DNA from: Icerya purchasi
Taxonomy: Eukaryota > Arthropoda > Insecta > Hemiptera > Monophlebidae
DNA: 64,000 nucleotides
Direction of reading: 5' to 3'
Assembly (NCBI GenBank): GCA_039619475.1
Contig: CM077115.1
Span: forward strand, 35,105,083-35,169,082
A program made the position numbers and the translations under genes. Every line of letters starts with the position of its first letter. Position 1 is the stretch's first letter. Positions 24,189 to 38,300 of this stretch are shown here, one piece after another. The notes below the pieces were generated by a model, which worked only from the letters and a program-made list of their open reading frames with translations, was not told the origin of the DNA and did not search any database.

Positions 24189-26902
24189 GTAAGTCTCTTT
24201 TGTTCACGCGTGCCAATACACCGCTTGAAATATTTTCAGCATTTTTTTCGTCGCGTTATTCCAGGAACGACGAGGAGAAGCTACCCCAAAAATAGCGTGT
24301 ACCCCCCCCCCCCTGATACATCCGGTTTTTAGTTCTTACAATTCCGTGCAGTGACCACTTTTTCCATTCGTGAATTGTTTATACTTAATTAATATTTAAC
24401 ATCATCGCTGGCGACGATACTTTTACGACAACCGTTTGATGGCAGAGGCTGTTTTTCAAAGTAATCTATTAGGTCGTTGGTCTCGTGTTGATGTTCTAAA
24501 TGAATACTTTCCCTGATTTACCGATACTTTTATGAAGTTTAAGTTCAACTCTTGTTTAAATTCTTAATTAATTAATACTATTATTATAAATGATTATTGG
24601 CGCAAAAATGACCAAAAAGTGCCAGTTGGGCAAAAAGGTTCTTAATTAGTAAATAAATAAATAAATTATTATTTTTGAACGTGCTATTAGTAAATTTCAT
24701 TCGATCGGAAGTTTTAAGATTACTTTTTCGTGCTCGATTTTGTGGAAACAGATTGGAGTTCCTTTTCTCTTTTTCTTTTTTATAAAGTAGGAGGAAAAAT
24801 TAAAAACACATCGAACTTCTTTTTTTTTTTTTTTTTTTTTTTTTAATTCGGTATTTTATAGTCGTTGACGTTTAGATTTATTAGGATTAGCAAGATCGAT
24901 TTTGGGTTTTTTACTATAAATTAGCTGATTAAACATCTTTCGAGGAGAGTGTTCTAAAGACGAGATAAAAGTTCGTAATAGTAAAGGTCGCGTTCGAATT
25001 TATAACATTAAATGTCACCGATTAAGGAGAATAGTGTGCAGTTTTGTACTCTCTTATATTCCCGACACTCAGTTGATCTAGAAACTACCGTGTACGAGCA
25101 TGTTGGAGAGTTTTTTTTTTTTTTTTTTTTTGTAAAAACTTTTCCAATAAAAGGAAGGTTTTCAAATTTGGACTATTTTGAAATCCTTTCGATATTCCGA
25201 AATAATGCAAATGTTTTTAGACATACGTTGTCGGTGGAGATCTAGTAATCCAATTATTAGCCTATATTCGAATTTTGTTATTTTTTAAATATTGTCAATC
25301 TTCTACTACTCGCCGTAGTAACAAATACTCCGCATCGGAGGGGAAATTCTGAATAATTCAAATGGTTTTTCTTTTAAAATCTTCCTGCCGTGTCTCTGAT
25401 TATTTCAATGAAGATGAAAACAGTTACATGGTTATTTTTATGATTTTGTTGACTTTTTTTTTTTTTTCGTGATAAAATTTGGTTGATCTCCCATTCCATT
25501 AATATCGTCAAACGGTGGCCGCGTTATATTTTATAATAACGTAGATTTTGAGGGAAATTTTCATCTTACTCTTTGGCTGAAAATTAGCAGCCGGTATGTA
25601 AAAGAGCAGGTGGTATTCTTCGATAGCATTGAAAATAGTCGGTTTTTAAAATAACATGGCTAATTCAAACGTGCAGCATTGTGAACGAAATAAATGCGCG
25701 TTTGTTTTCTCCCATTGTTCTCGTGCCGTGTGCTTTAGACTTTTCAAATTGTCATTCTGTCTTCTCTCTTCACCGCCAAAATTTTCCGGTCTTTTTTAAA
25801 ACTGTTTCCTTTTAATTAAAAAAATGTAGAAGGGGAAAAATCGTTACGTAATAAAGCATGTTTTTCGCGCTGAAATAATAATAGTTGTTCCATTTTGTAA
25901 TGCCGACTATTAAATTCGAAGCCCCGCTCGTTCTGCGGATTTCAGTTATTGCGGCTCCGTTCGAATCGGACGTGCAGCAATAGAGTTACGCCCATACTCG
26001 ATTTCAATGCTTTATCGTTATTAGAGTTTTGCAATAATTGCCTATCCCTTCCTGTACGACCTAAATCAATTCTGTCCAGTGCTATCTCTTTCGTCGCATT
26101 CTCATGTTGCTTTATACACTGTATGCGTCACTGTTGTACAGTTGTATTAGTTTAAATTTTGATGAAATTCATCGCATCCGTAATAGTTAAACTGTATTGT
26201 GCAGCCACGTTCTGGAACTGTAGCCCTTCATTCGAACTTTATGTAGCGATATGTATTTGAAATATGTTTTGTTTTGTAAGTATTTTTTTCTCTTTCACTT
26301 TTTTTTTTTTTTTTTTTTTTTTTTGTATTTTTCCCGCCTATGCCGGACATTTCTCTTGCCAGGCTGTGTTCGGACTAGTTGCTAAATATCCATTTTTACA
26401 ACTGGTACGTACTATCGAAATTGTCGGAATAATGAAAAAAATAAAAAATAAGTAAAAATTTTTAAAGTGAAATGATGATTTTCATATCTTGCATACGGCA
26501 GAAAGTTTTCTACCTTAAACTCACGGGATGTATGGAAAAGTTTGATAACGAAAAGAAAAAAAAATGAAATAAATAAATAAATAAAAAATTATAATAAAAA
26601 AATTGTTATAATTACTGCAGTTGAGAAATTTAAACTCTGTTAAAGGTTGTTATAAGAACTTTGGCGAATTCTTAATATCGCTTTTTTTTTTTTTCTTTCT
26701 AAGAATAGTTTCCGATCTGCTATGTAAGCGAGCATCGGTTGCCATCATCTAGCTTGTGAATTTGTTTTAAAATTTCACGTCAATCCACCGCAGCACTTGT
26801 GATGGTTTTGTATATGTTTGGTATAAGTGCAGAAAAGGAATTACGAGACGCAAGTTACATTTTTTTTTGCTTATTGCGAGAGTACGGTCGTGACCTGGCG
26901 GT

Positions 26903-26934
<32 letters not shown>

Positions 26935-27559
26935 GTTTTAAAATTAATTAATAAGCAAAATGAGGCATTCGAAATCGGAGTTTCGTCTGTAAAGTTTTTC
27001 GGAAATATCATCATTTTAGAAGTAAGTCAACCTTAAGAGAAAATAGCTCGCATTCCTCTGGGAAATTTTATGCTATAGCCTAGGCGCAGAGACGAGCGAG
27101 GGTGACCTTTTCTTTTATGCAATTTTTTGAAGTGGAAGTGAATTGAAGAGTTGGGCTATTACGGAGGCACACAATTTGTGTTGTTGCTGATCACTCGAGG
27201 TTGTACCGAGTGGAAGTTTTTCTAGAACGGTTTGAAGGTCTTTAATCGGTGTGTTGATAGGATGAGGTGTTTGAGTATTTCGTTTAGCTTATCTTGGAAG
27301 GATCACTGACGAGACAATTTAAGAGTTAATTATACTGCTGCGAATTGTTTTTTAGCTTATTTAATTATATAAATAAATACACGAAGGATTGTATTAGCGA
27401 CACCGTTATGTACGTTAAGGCTGTTTGATAAAGAGATTGGCACTCGTCGTGGCATAAATCGTTTATTTTACAAATTATGCTATAGCGTTCGAATTACGGT
27501 TCAATACAGTCTTCCGGTGCAACGTAATGCATCTAATTGCCATTCTGAAAAGATCGGCT

Positions 27560-28150
27560 GCCGCAAGTCATCAGAGAAAAATCTTGAAAGTGCCCTCTAA
27601 TAAAGCCTTTCTAGCCGTATGGTAAAGAAACAAGTTTTTTTTCGCCGTTCAGCTCGGAGATTGTATGTGTATAATACGGTGAATTTTCACGTTTTCCCCT
27701 GGCCAGGAATACTGACGTCGCAACATGCGAGATGGCGTATTGTCGCGACGCGTAGTTTCTAGATCCGGAAGTTTTTGAGTATATTATTCAGTAGCTGCTT
27801 CAAGATATCAGTGTAATAGGGCGCAGTGACTCTAAGGCCCTGATCGATCATGCATATCGTATCATCGAAAATAATTCGATGACCGTTGCTTCTGCGGACG
27901 ACTAACATGTTCTCCAACACGTGTGTGGTATCATCGTTGAATCCTCTTTTTCCAAGTTGTTTTCATAGGTTCTTGAACAAATTTAAAATCTGATTGTATG
28001 ATGTTGTTTCGGACAGCTCAGACCTTGTAAAATTTAGTATTTGCATACTCTCGCTGTGTAGATCACCCGATCATTGTTGATCCGCTTATGGAAGACTTTT
28101 TTAACGTTTCGAGCACAATCCGAGAGAGGTCACACACACTAGTGTCACGT
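27560..28150 (-). mobile_element. possible Tc1/mariner-like transposase remnant
   Basis: On the minus strand, around 27780-27850, the translation gives IDQGLRVTARYYTDILKQLL. It resembles the FVDPGVKVN..YY...L..LL segment of some mariner-like transposases. A few codons later a different frame gives RDNTPSR, near QDNAPAH. Frames shift repeatedly, and I found no terminal repeats. The region is GC-richer than its flanks. This is a tentative call. Confidence 0.3.
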
Positions 28151-29280
28151 TTACGTACAACATAACTGTGTTAGTCTTTATTAAACACCAGAAGTCTTTC
28201 CATTCAATCAACGCAGCGTTAAGTTTCAGAATTGCATAGAGAAGTAGTCTCTGCATGTGTCATAAAAAAAGGAATAAAAGTGTCAATGAAGCTCTGGACG
28301 CTGTTAAAAGTTGCACCCTTTAATTTTAGACTGGACGTATAATTTTTTTTTTTTTAAATTTTGACGCACATTTTATTACAGATAAATTTCGGGACATTTC
28401 CGCCATCCGGAATTTGCGAGTGAGGAGGCGTCCTTTTTCTGCCGAGCTTTTTTTTTTCATTTACATTTTTCACTGTGCTGATTTTACGCACATTTTGAAT
28501 TTTCCCATTTATTCTGGTACTAGAATTTTTCTCCTACACCAGTGTAGGCGGTCCTGTGTTTTTTTTTTTTTTTCATTTAAATTTATTAGAGATTTTTTGT
28601 CGAAGATGGAAACAATTTAGAGAATTCGAAAATTAAATGATGAAAATTTGAGTATACGGTCATTAATCCGAAGAAAATTTCCTGGAATTTTTCCTAGCAA
28701 GTTATCCGCTCTGAGAAAATCAAGTATTTGTGTTCAGTCGGCGAAGTCATTTGGGTGAACAATAGCAGATTACAGGGCGGAAAAAGGTCGCGAGCATTGC
28801 TGTACGAAGAATGCCGGTTGGAGGGGTCGGAAGAACAAAACGGTGTGGGGGGCGTATGCCAACTCGCAAGCTATTTAAGATAGTGTATTCTTTGTGCGCA
28901 AGGTAAAGGGAAGGAACCTGTGTGGGTCAGTTGTTATTTATCTTTCCAAAAGGATTGTCTTTATTTTTTTTATTTTTGCGCTTCTATTAGACAAAGTGTG
29001 GTGTGAAGTTCTTGAAGGTAGTGGAGAACATATATATTCGGCCCCGTCAGTGGCCAAATGGTTTCTTGCCAGACTAAAAAAAACAAAAAACAAAATAAAC
29101 TGCCGGTATTTATGAAATTGTGACTTGGCACCTACAAATGTTACTCGATATCTGACAACACTGAGATGTTAAAATGTATCCTTGTTACTTTTAGTTGAAA
29201 TAAATGATGTTACTATTTTTTTTCTCTATGCTGCCTGTTGGTAAATATACAAGACTATACAGTATTGACGTATAATTTCC

Positions 29281-29303
29281 TATATATATATCTATCTATC
29301 TAC

Positions 29304-29334
<31 letters not shown>

Positions 29335-29381
29335 CCTATCTATGTACCTATCTATGTACCTATCTATCTATCTATCTATCC

Positions 29382-29419
<38 letters not shown>

Positions 29420-29431
29420 ATATATATATCG
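29281..29431. repeat. (TATC)n microsatellite
   Basis: A tetranucleotide tract of TATC with interruptions (TACC, TGTACC, CATC) ends in TATATATATATC. The open frame through it (repeated YLSI) is an artefact of the repeat. Confidence 0.95.
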
Positions 29432-31259
29432 ATAATTATCAGGGCGAACTGATGTAATTTCTCTATCGATTTAATACGCGGTTGGAGATTAATTTACAAG
29501 CTTACTCTCGAAGAGTCAACGCAGGTATATATGTATGCTGGGGTTTGAAACGACTGCCGGTTTCCTTAGCTGCGCAGCAGGTTATATATACGGTTTCAAT
29601 GTGTTGTATGTAACTTTTAAGAGGAAAAATTTATCTTTGATCGGGTATCACCTCAGGGAGGAGGTTTGTGGAAAGGAATATTAAGATTCAACACTTGCGC
29701 ACCACTGTCAATTATTAAGTTAGGAATATTTTCGATCTTTACAAAGCATCGAGATATTTTCAGTGTTACCTAATACCTAACAGATAGTTTTATGATGGTA
29801 ATATAGGTTATCCTACGAGCGTGTTGAACGAGAGTTTCCGTCGAGGGCGTAGTGATCTGCTGTCGGGAAAGCCCGATATATAGGCCCCCTAGGATGATTA
29901 GGGGAGCAGATGCGCGCGGTGAATAGGATCATCGAGTATGTTACAGATTAGCTAACCGCGGATTACACCTGGAAGCCCCGTAATGTTTATTAAGGAAATA
30001 ATTAGGGTTTTACAAATATTAGCCGGCAGGATTCGGGGACGTTATTGAAAGTTAATCTATTGTAAATTATTATATATTTCGATCTTTTTTGTATATATAC
30101 ATATATTGTTTTTGCATTTAAAAAAAAAAAAACAAAAAAAGAACGTGGAGTAGGCGGTGGTGGAACATATTGTCGAAATTTGTAGTGCCGTCGTCGTTAT
30201 GCCACACGAATAACTCCTTTGAAAAATAATCGATAAAATCTCCTCGACTTAATTAAAATTCTAAAAGTTCACACACATCGATGCGAGCCGACGCATTTCG
30301 GTGTAATGTGTTTTTCGTGTTTGCTTGCGTTGTCGTAATTTCCAGGCTGAAATTTTTTCTCGGTCTTTTCTTTTTTTCTTTTTAATACAATCGAAATTAA
30401 ATTGAGACCGTACGAGACTACTTTTAGGACAACATTAGAGCGGCTTAATTAATTAAAAAGCCGGCCAATTCTACCGATATATAATACCGGGGACTATGGA
30501 AGCAGTTTAATCTTCGCGACCATCCTGATTTTGTGTATAAAAGATTCCTGTTTGTTCCAGTGCACGAGTAAAGAAATAGTAATAAAAAAAAAAAAACGGC
30601 AAAAGCCCTTTTTTCTCCTGAAAAACTTTCTTTAGAAAAATCCTTTTCAATTGACTAGCGCGTCTTTTATTAAAATGAAAAATCTTAGCAAAACCGGGCA
30701 CAGTCACACACAGCCTTTGTTGTTGTTAATTATCGGGACATTATCATCGCGGTAACGTAAATCTTGGGGGGACAAAAAAATTTCAAACTCTGGAATGATA
30801 TTAAAAAAATTTCTCGCTATTCAGTCGCTCATGTACCGCCGGGCGATTTGATTAAAATTTGTTTAGGTAAAAATAATTTCCGACCAGCGCCCTAACCGCG
30901 ACTTTTATTTTAACTGCGAAAGGAAAAAGGGGGAAAAAAAAGAGACAGCGTATCTCAAGAGCATTTCGCAACTTTCTCAAGTGAACAAGCTTTGTATTGC
31001 CATTAACAAGTTAGTTAGTCACGCGGCTTGTCAAGTCTGGAATGCGAACGTACTAGCGACGACGGACCGAGGACCGCAGAGCAATTACTTCGCTGCTTTG
31101 GCGTTCTTTTTCGGTGATCGATTACGATATTCGGGTTCACCGCGCGCATATAAAAATATTAATCGAAGAATTTCGCTTCGGAGTGCTTCTTTATTAATGG
31201 CATAATTTAAAATTACATCGTCTTTCGGAGCTGGAACTTTGTTTATTTTTAATAGAGCA

Positions 31260-31910
31260 GGCGTTCTGGCAGCGGCGCCGATTTCTCCGTGTGTGTATAC
31301 GTGGCCGCGTTTAGGGGTGCGTCCGTGTGCGCGCGCGCGTGTCGGTGGTAAGTGTAATATTTAATGGATTCGAAGAAGAATGGTAAGCTGGGTGCACAGG
31401 GCCGTGCGCCTCCCGGGCCGAACTCGTCCGCTGTATTGATCGCTTGTTGGTACTAGCCGGATAGAATTTTCTCACGTTGAAACTTTCGCGCGCCACTACA
31501 CACACACACACCCGGGCGTGCACCTTACGTCGTCGTCGCTTTTTACTTGGGCGCTTATTTCTGTTCGCTAGTGTGCAATAGCTCTTCTGCAGCCCTTCCC
31601 GACGCAATATTTAACACCCGTTCCGCCACCGCCCTTATCCTGTTGCCCATTTTCTTCATTCAATAAAGAAGCGAAATTCGCGGCGACGACGACGACGTCG
31701 ACGACGGTCTTGCAGATAGCAGCTAGTTCTATTTGCCGACCCGCTGCAGCAGCGCCTACTCTGAGTCGTTTTGGTAAAAGCGCGAAAACCGGAGTGCCGA
31801 CAATGCGGGCTCTACTGCCCGACTGCTGCTACTACTGCTGCTGCTGTTGGAGCGAGCATCCGTGTTGCCGAGGATGGAATGTAAAAAAAGGAAAAAAAGA
31901 TTAGAATAAG
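31260..31910. promoter_or_regulatory. CpG-rich island, candidate promoter or first-exon region
   Basis: This block is strikingly richer in C, G and CpG than the surrounding T-rich sequence. It contains GCGCGCGCGC, CGACGACGACGACG and CACACACACAC runs. It holds two donor-like sites on the plus strand (GTAAGT at 31348, GTAAGC at 31383). The second follows a minimal open stretch ATG GAT TCG AAG AAG AAT G (31364-31382). No long coding frame is convincing. A promoter with 5' UTR or short first exons is the simplest reading, but transcription cannot be seen from sequence alone and the direction is uncertain. Confidence 0.4.
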
Positions 31911-34882
31911 AGGGAATAATGTTGGCTCAAAAAAAAAAAAGTTTTTTTTAATTCGGTCCAACAACGAGGCGCGGAGACGGGCTTTTGGCGGGGTTGAAGA
32001 AAATGTGTGTTACACACGTTAGGTTTCACCTGTTGAACCTACGCTCCGCATGGGCCAACGAACACCAGGGATCGATGGGAACCGTGCTTATTTATTCATA
32101 CCTCTTGAAATGTGGCGACGAAATTTCTTTTTCGCTGCAATTTTTACACTTTGCTTTTGCACTGCGGCGACGTTCCCGACATTAGTGTGGATAAATTTAC
32201 TATTATAAGTTACCCAAAAAAATTCAGGACTAATCGAATAATTGGGTACTCTCCTCCAGCGGTTTTGCTTACGTACACAGTCACGATTGATGACACAAGA
32301 AATTTTCATTGACCAATCACACTGTGAAAGTAGTAAAATTTAACGACAGTTTGCTCTCTATGTGTTTTTTGCCCCCCCCCCCCAAAAAAAATAAGAAAAA
32401 CAAAAAAAAAAACAGAGCAGCTGTTGCATAGTGCAGATGTTTTATGCGCTTTCTCGGGTGTAAAAATCACACTGGGGCAAAACGATGGCCAGCAGCGGCA
32501 AATATATTGGCGGTAAAATATTTTTAATGACTCGTGCGTCTCTAACGATTTGAGTTTTAAGACGTTAGCGCGCAGTTATTGTTAAACACCGGTTGCATCG
32601 GCTGTGGGATTATGAAAATACCGTACGCATAATAGAACCGCTTTTCTAACTCGGTTACCCCGAACGTGTAAGCACCGTGAAATCTGGTCGACACTTTTCT
32701 CCGGTTCTTTCCAGCTGCAGTCGTTCTACTTGCTAATTTTTAATTACATATTAGCGAAGAAATTTACGGTAATTGCACCTTTTTTCTGCTCCGTAAACTG
32801 CTAATGACAGAAGTGAAATATGAAAAACCGGCAAATCGAAAACTTCGATATGAAAACTTTTAAGAAACCATTTCGGACCGGACTGGGGCGCGGCCAATAA
32901 TTTACGACACATTTAAAAGCATTTACCAGCCCCCCCCCCCAGAACTATATTTTAACTGATGTATAGCGCAATATGGTGCAACGGCGTATCCCTGAAAATT
33001 GGAATTAACGATAACTACTGAAGAACACAGATTTGACATTAGTGGCGAGTTTTTGCCGGTAATATGACTTCTTTTTCGAAAGTGACAAAAGGTTTTTAAC
33101 TGGGGTTCTTTTTTTTTTTTTTTTGTTTGTGGAGTCGCCAGCAGGCGTAGTACTTGTATTATTCGTCGGATAGTTGATTTTTTTTTTGAGGGTTTTTTAA
33201 TTGCCTGTTTATGCGATTACATTAATACACGGAGATGAAATTCACCTATCGGTGAAATGCGCTTTATTATTACGTCTTCAGTTGTTCTAAGAGCTGTTTA
33301 AGCGCTAACGCGACTTGTTTACATCTAGGTTGGTATAAAAACTCCTCGTATGTAGTTTCACGTGATTGCTTCGTTTATTAATAATTTGATTCGAGAAATA
33401 TGTCGCTTTTTATTCCTGAAGCTGCGCGATGATAACAAAGTATACTACACGGAAAATTGTTTCGAAAGTCACGAACGAAAAATGTTTGTGTTTGCTGTCT
33501 CACCGGCGGCAGCGACTGTTGTGTGTGTTAGTAGTACTGTTCACATAGCGAGCATGTGAGCTGCAGGATACAGAAAGGTTCTTAAAGTTTTTCCTTTGTA
33601 CGTTCTAATTTTCCGTCATATATCACGTATCGGAGGAGGAAATTTTTGAAACTCCTGGCCGAGAATTCAAAAATTTCCCCCGCCCTCTATCGTTGCTATT
33701 TACTGAAACCGTTGCAAGACAATTGTTCTACACTTTGTCCATCTGAAAAGTTAGTTAAAAAGAACACTTTGATACACCCCGAGAACTGATAAACTGTTTT
33801 AACCCGCTACTTTATTACGCGTCCTTTGTATTTTCAGCTTTTTGATTTCCTTTTGTTTTTCTTTTTTCTCCTTCCTTTAGATTATACTTCGCATTGCTCG
33901 ACAACCCTAAAACCGTTAGTATCTGGAAATAAAAATAGAAAGATAAATATATTTGCCAAAAAAAATTTTCGAATAATTTCTGTAACCGTCCCATGCGGAC
34001 TTCTCAACCTGTTCGAAATACACTCGCGTTAAATCATCGGAAATACAATTCGAGCGTTCTCATTGTAATTATATTTCTGGCTGTGTTGAAATATTTTACG
34101 TTTCTATTGCATTTTTTACATTATTACGAAATAACTATATTATAGAGATTTCTTTTTTCCCCTATAGCTGAGCTCTCGCCATTGACCAGAGTAGACCTTG
34201 CGGAAATTATTTGTATTCAGCCCCAAGCGGGTACTGGTAACAGCTGTTGTTCTGTACCAGAGACAGTAGCCTTGATTTTTAAGGACGTGGAACGCCGCAG
34301 TTGGTTCCTTAAAGGAAAACTTCTGTCATCGTCGTCGTCCACTAGGTAACCTGTCCTTATTCATATCCAGTCTGAAGAGGCATTTCTCAAGTTTTAACTC
34401 GGTATCAGCTCTTCTCAGACCTCCCATACACCATTTGGTTAACCGACCTAGTTTCCCTATGAGATTTTCACCGCAAGCGTTCGCTAGGCTGGTCGACGTA
34501 GCAGGGGCGCCATGTTTTGGCAAGTGTTGAAGTGGAAACGGAGAGGCTATGAAATTTGCTGGTGAATTTTATATTGCGTGTCACACTTCTTGGGGTGTGG
34601 CCCCATATACATGCATACATACATACATATATAAATACATAAATACATACATACATACGTATCAAATCAAATCAAATTAAATAACGCTTTATTATTATTA
34701 TTATTACAGAGAAAAGCCACTTATGCGCAACATTACGCGAGTAATGGTCAAAACAAAAATTAAGTCTTTACAATAACAAAGGATACGAACGCAACATTGT
34801 GGTTATAGGTATAAAGTAATAACAAAATTTAACAAGAGAAAAAAAAAAACAAAAAATTAAATAAAAATAAATATATTTTATC
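31911..34882. other. non-coding sequence with a repeat-like segment at 34.2-34.6 kb
   Basis: Moderately GC-rich to about 33 kb without coding frames. At about 34260-34605 a sharply different, better-balanced segment runs into an ACAT microsatellite and looks like a transposon 3' region of unknown family. C-runs occur at 32372-32382 and 32931-32940. Confidence 0.4.
34607..34660. repeat. (ACAT)n microsatellite
   Basis: Repeated ATAC/ACAT units with AAAT variants immediately follow a moderately GC-rich segment ending GTGTGGCCCC. A similar ACAT tract recurs at 35761-35786. Confidence 0.85.
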
Positions 34883-35330
34883 GCTGATGCAAACGCTGAT
34901 ACACTCAATATTCCGGTATGGTTCAGAATCTTGGAAAATAACGGCGGCTTCACGTCGGAAAATCGAAGCCTTTGAGATGACCTGCTATAGGCGCATGCTA
35001 AGAATATCCTGGATAGAACACAGAACCAACCAGTCAATTCTAAAACAGCTACATATTACACCGACGCAACGACTATTGCCCACGATAATAAGGCAGAGTC
35101 TAGGGTTCTTTGGGCACATAATGAGAAGGAATGGTTTGGAACGAAATATTATACAAGGAAAAATGAAAGGAAAAAGGAGTCGGGGACGGCCACCGATGAG
35201 GTTCCTAGATCATCTCACAGCTGCTACAAAAATGCCGCTGTCGGAACTAATAAAATCAAGCAACAACAGAGAAGAATGGCGACAGGTGGTCGCTCGATCC
35301 ACTGGTTTATGATGATTGGTCACGACGTCC
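34883..35330 (+). mobile_element. RTE/BovB-like LINE, 5'-truncated 3' end
   Basis: An open frame of about 140 codons reads SIFRYGSESWKITAASRRKI, then EAFEMTCYRRMLRISW, GFFGHIMRRNGLE, GKRSRGRPPMRFLDHL and NNREEWRQVVA. This is the stereotyped C-terminus of endonuclease-reverse transcriptase LINEs (thumb and post-RT region). The frame closes in TGATGATT, a typical short-repeat end for such elements. The catalytic palm motifs are absent, so this is a truncated insertion. The frame is intact over its full length, suggesting a younger copy than the other LINEs here. It sits inside AT-rich sequence that looks like a minus-strand LINE tail. Confidence 0.85.
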
Positions 35331-38300
35331 GCAAACGGACAATACGACTGAAGAGAGATTTTATCGGTTGCAACAAACTGTGACAAGAGAACAAAATCAA
35401 AAAATAAAAGATAAGTTAAATATGTTGTGCAGTATGAATATATACGAGTACTAAACCCTGATAATGGCAATATGCAGTAACTTTACCAATACTTAAAATA
35501 ATTAGGTACATTGAATAGTCTCACATGCTAACATCTACCCTTATATCTACATCCATTTTTACAAGCAACCATACTCACAAGTCAGCTCAAATATCCTGTA
35601 TAACATATAAAATGATGTGTACAACAATCACATCAGCTACACCAAATACATCTACTCCTTCAGTAATATACACAATTTTACAACCAACATATCGATATGT
35701 ATCTATATAAGTCGTTGTGTTCGTTTGTACACTCGCACACAGAAAACATATACATCCACAATACATAAATACATACATACATATATATTATAATATACGC
35801 ACACACGCGTAAGTAAAATAGTTTTTCTTTTTATTTTCCTTTTGCTTTAAAAATTTGAAGAGCTTATGGCCCGCTTTGTATAAACTAGTTTCCCTTTAAT
35901 CAATTGAACAATCACATTGACTTTATGTAGACTATGAAGAAAGAACATTGGTTAATTTGTAGATTTAAGGGAAAGAAAAAATAATACCTGGTGAAGAATT
36001 CATTACGAGTTATATTTTGAGGATTTTCGTCTCTGAAAATGAATGCCAAATCTAAGAATTTCGAAGCGACCATTAAAACAAATTATTTTTATCTGTTGTT
36101 CCATATTTAAATCCAAATGTATTAAACTTCAGTACTTTTAATTTAATAAAATTCATCAATACCTAAAAACATAATTAATAAATGACAAACATGCCGACTA
36201 GTTTCGATTACATAGGAGCATATGAAATTATAATCAAAATTGATCAGTTCACAATACTATTTAATTTCGATTTCAACTTTGGAGCCTTGATTATAGTTTT
36301 GCATAACCAAAACTGGTAAGTATATTTATAATTTATTAATTATGTTTTATGGTGTTTAGGAATTTCATTAATCAAATATTTTCAAACGATTTTTGTGGAA
36401 ACTAAACTTTCACGTAAATAAGGCGAAGAAAACTTCTAAAAATGTGTGGAGGCGGAAGCCAATCTATGGTCGAAAATTATTTGAACTGAGCAGCTTAATA
36501 GAAATGAGCAAGAGGTGGTGCGTGCGTATACTTTGGAATAGTGTTCTAGAATCGATTATAACGAAATCCTGGGAGCGTCTCAAGAACTAGTTATCGATTG
36601 AGCGAGAAAATTATAGCAACTTCTAATCGCGTGCTGTTAATTTAAGGTAGAATGTATAAAAATTGACTGTTAGAAGAAAAAGAAAATAGTCGAAGAAAAT
36701 TTCGCCTTCACAATTTTTAGGAAGTTTTCTATCCGAAGAACTTATCGTAATCTACCTGTAAGAGAATGACACTTTTAGTGTACCATCATGGTTATATCAC
36801 TACAGATATTTAAAAAGTGTCCAAATACTACAAATGCGTCTCCTTGTTCTTTTACTAGAATACAAGAATTTAAGATGAATTTCTTATTTGAATTTATTTA
36901 AAAATTCGCGGTAGTAGTTATCTTTCGGATAGACTGTTAATTTTAAGATAATAGAGTCGCACTGGAAATAAAGAAGTATGGGGGAGAAACACGTAAAAAA
37001 AAGCGCTACACAGGTTGATTGTCTGATATATTGCAGTGATGGCAATTTAATTAAAAGAAAAGAAAAAAAGTATTATCAGCTGATGGTGAATTCGGGATAA
37101 AAAGGGATAAAGTAACCTCCGTACATCCTTTCTACACATTTAAAATCGCTGCATTTCAAATGAAATTTGCGGATCTGGTTCAGAAGCGAATACTGTCATG
37201 TAAATTAAACGTTTCTTTTTTTTTAAACTTTGAAAATTAAATTTCGTTATCGGTAAAATGGAGACTTAACGATTTGACGCATGGATGCACAATCATTAAC
37301 GCACAATATATTTATTCCCACCCGCAGAATGATTTAGTACATATGTATAAGTACTAAATGTGTATACATATGTTTGCATATGCACACTTGTAAACATGCA
37401 TTTTTAAATAAATTGACGTATAATTTATGTGTGCATTTGTAAATTTACTGAACATATACATATGCATATACATACGTATATATATATATATATATATACA
37501 AGGTCGTTGATTTTCATTTATTATAAAGTCCAGTCCACGTAGCCTTTCAAAAGAAAATTTCTTTCAAGTTTTGTCTCCGAGGTGTGTAGATTTGTGTGTG
37601 TGTGCTTGTTTAATATTGCCTCTGACTTAATGTGCCTAGTGCGCTTAGTTTGAATTATACGAACATCAAAAGCAGCTCTTTCAGTTTTATAATTTTTTCT
37701 TCTTGCTTTTTGACAAAAAATTATTATTTTTTGCTTTTCGCTCTTCTATTTTTCGCTGAAATTTTAAAATTCCCTCCTTCTCTTGTTTTCATGTATATAC
37801 CTTCGACAATGTATACCTCCGTTGTTCTTTATGCGTTTGTATATAGTTTGTTGATATTTATCAAAGGCTTCGTTCAGTTCTTTTTTTTTTTTTTTTCACT
37901 AATACTGATATTTCTTCGCTATGATCCATGTCATCGAGAAGCTCGCTCGCAAATTTTAGATTGGTTTGGACGAATTTTCTGGATTATTTTGGTTTGAAAA
38001 GTAATGAGAATAAAATGAGAATCGTATACATGATTGTTGTATTAAGACCATCATGTACCAATATAACTAGTTAATGAACAAAGGCGGAAAATCGTAATAC
38101 ATTTAACTTGTAGAAATATTTCACGTATAAAATCATACTACGGAATTAGACAAATTTTATGATTAATGAACGGAATAGTAATGATAAAATTATGTATTTA
38201 TAAATCTTCATCCGATTTCTCTATAGGAACATAATGAAGGGTCATGCAAAGTCATCCATCGTTTGTTATGTATGTAAACCATCTCTCTTTTGACTCTTTT

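Larger units (their letters stand above)
24189..31259. other. T-rich intron-like sequence
   Basis: It begins at the GTAAGT donor of the 23324 exon and carries many long T-runs (about 24821-24844, 25110-25131, 26300-26324, 26903-26933). A transposase-like remnant at 27.6-28.1 kb and the TATC microsatellite are the only structured features. Confidence 0.5.

Noticed and set aside
29238..29435. Open frame of repeated YLSI residues
   Set aside because: It is only the translation of the TATC microsatellite.
37632..37997. 121-codon plus-strand open frame
   Set aside because: Phe/Leu/Ser/Ile-rich low complexity from T-rich DNA; no domain, poor start context.
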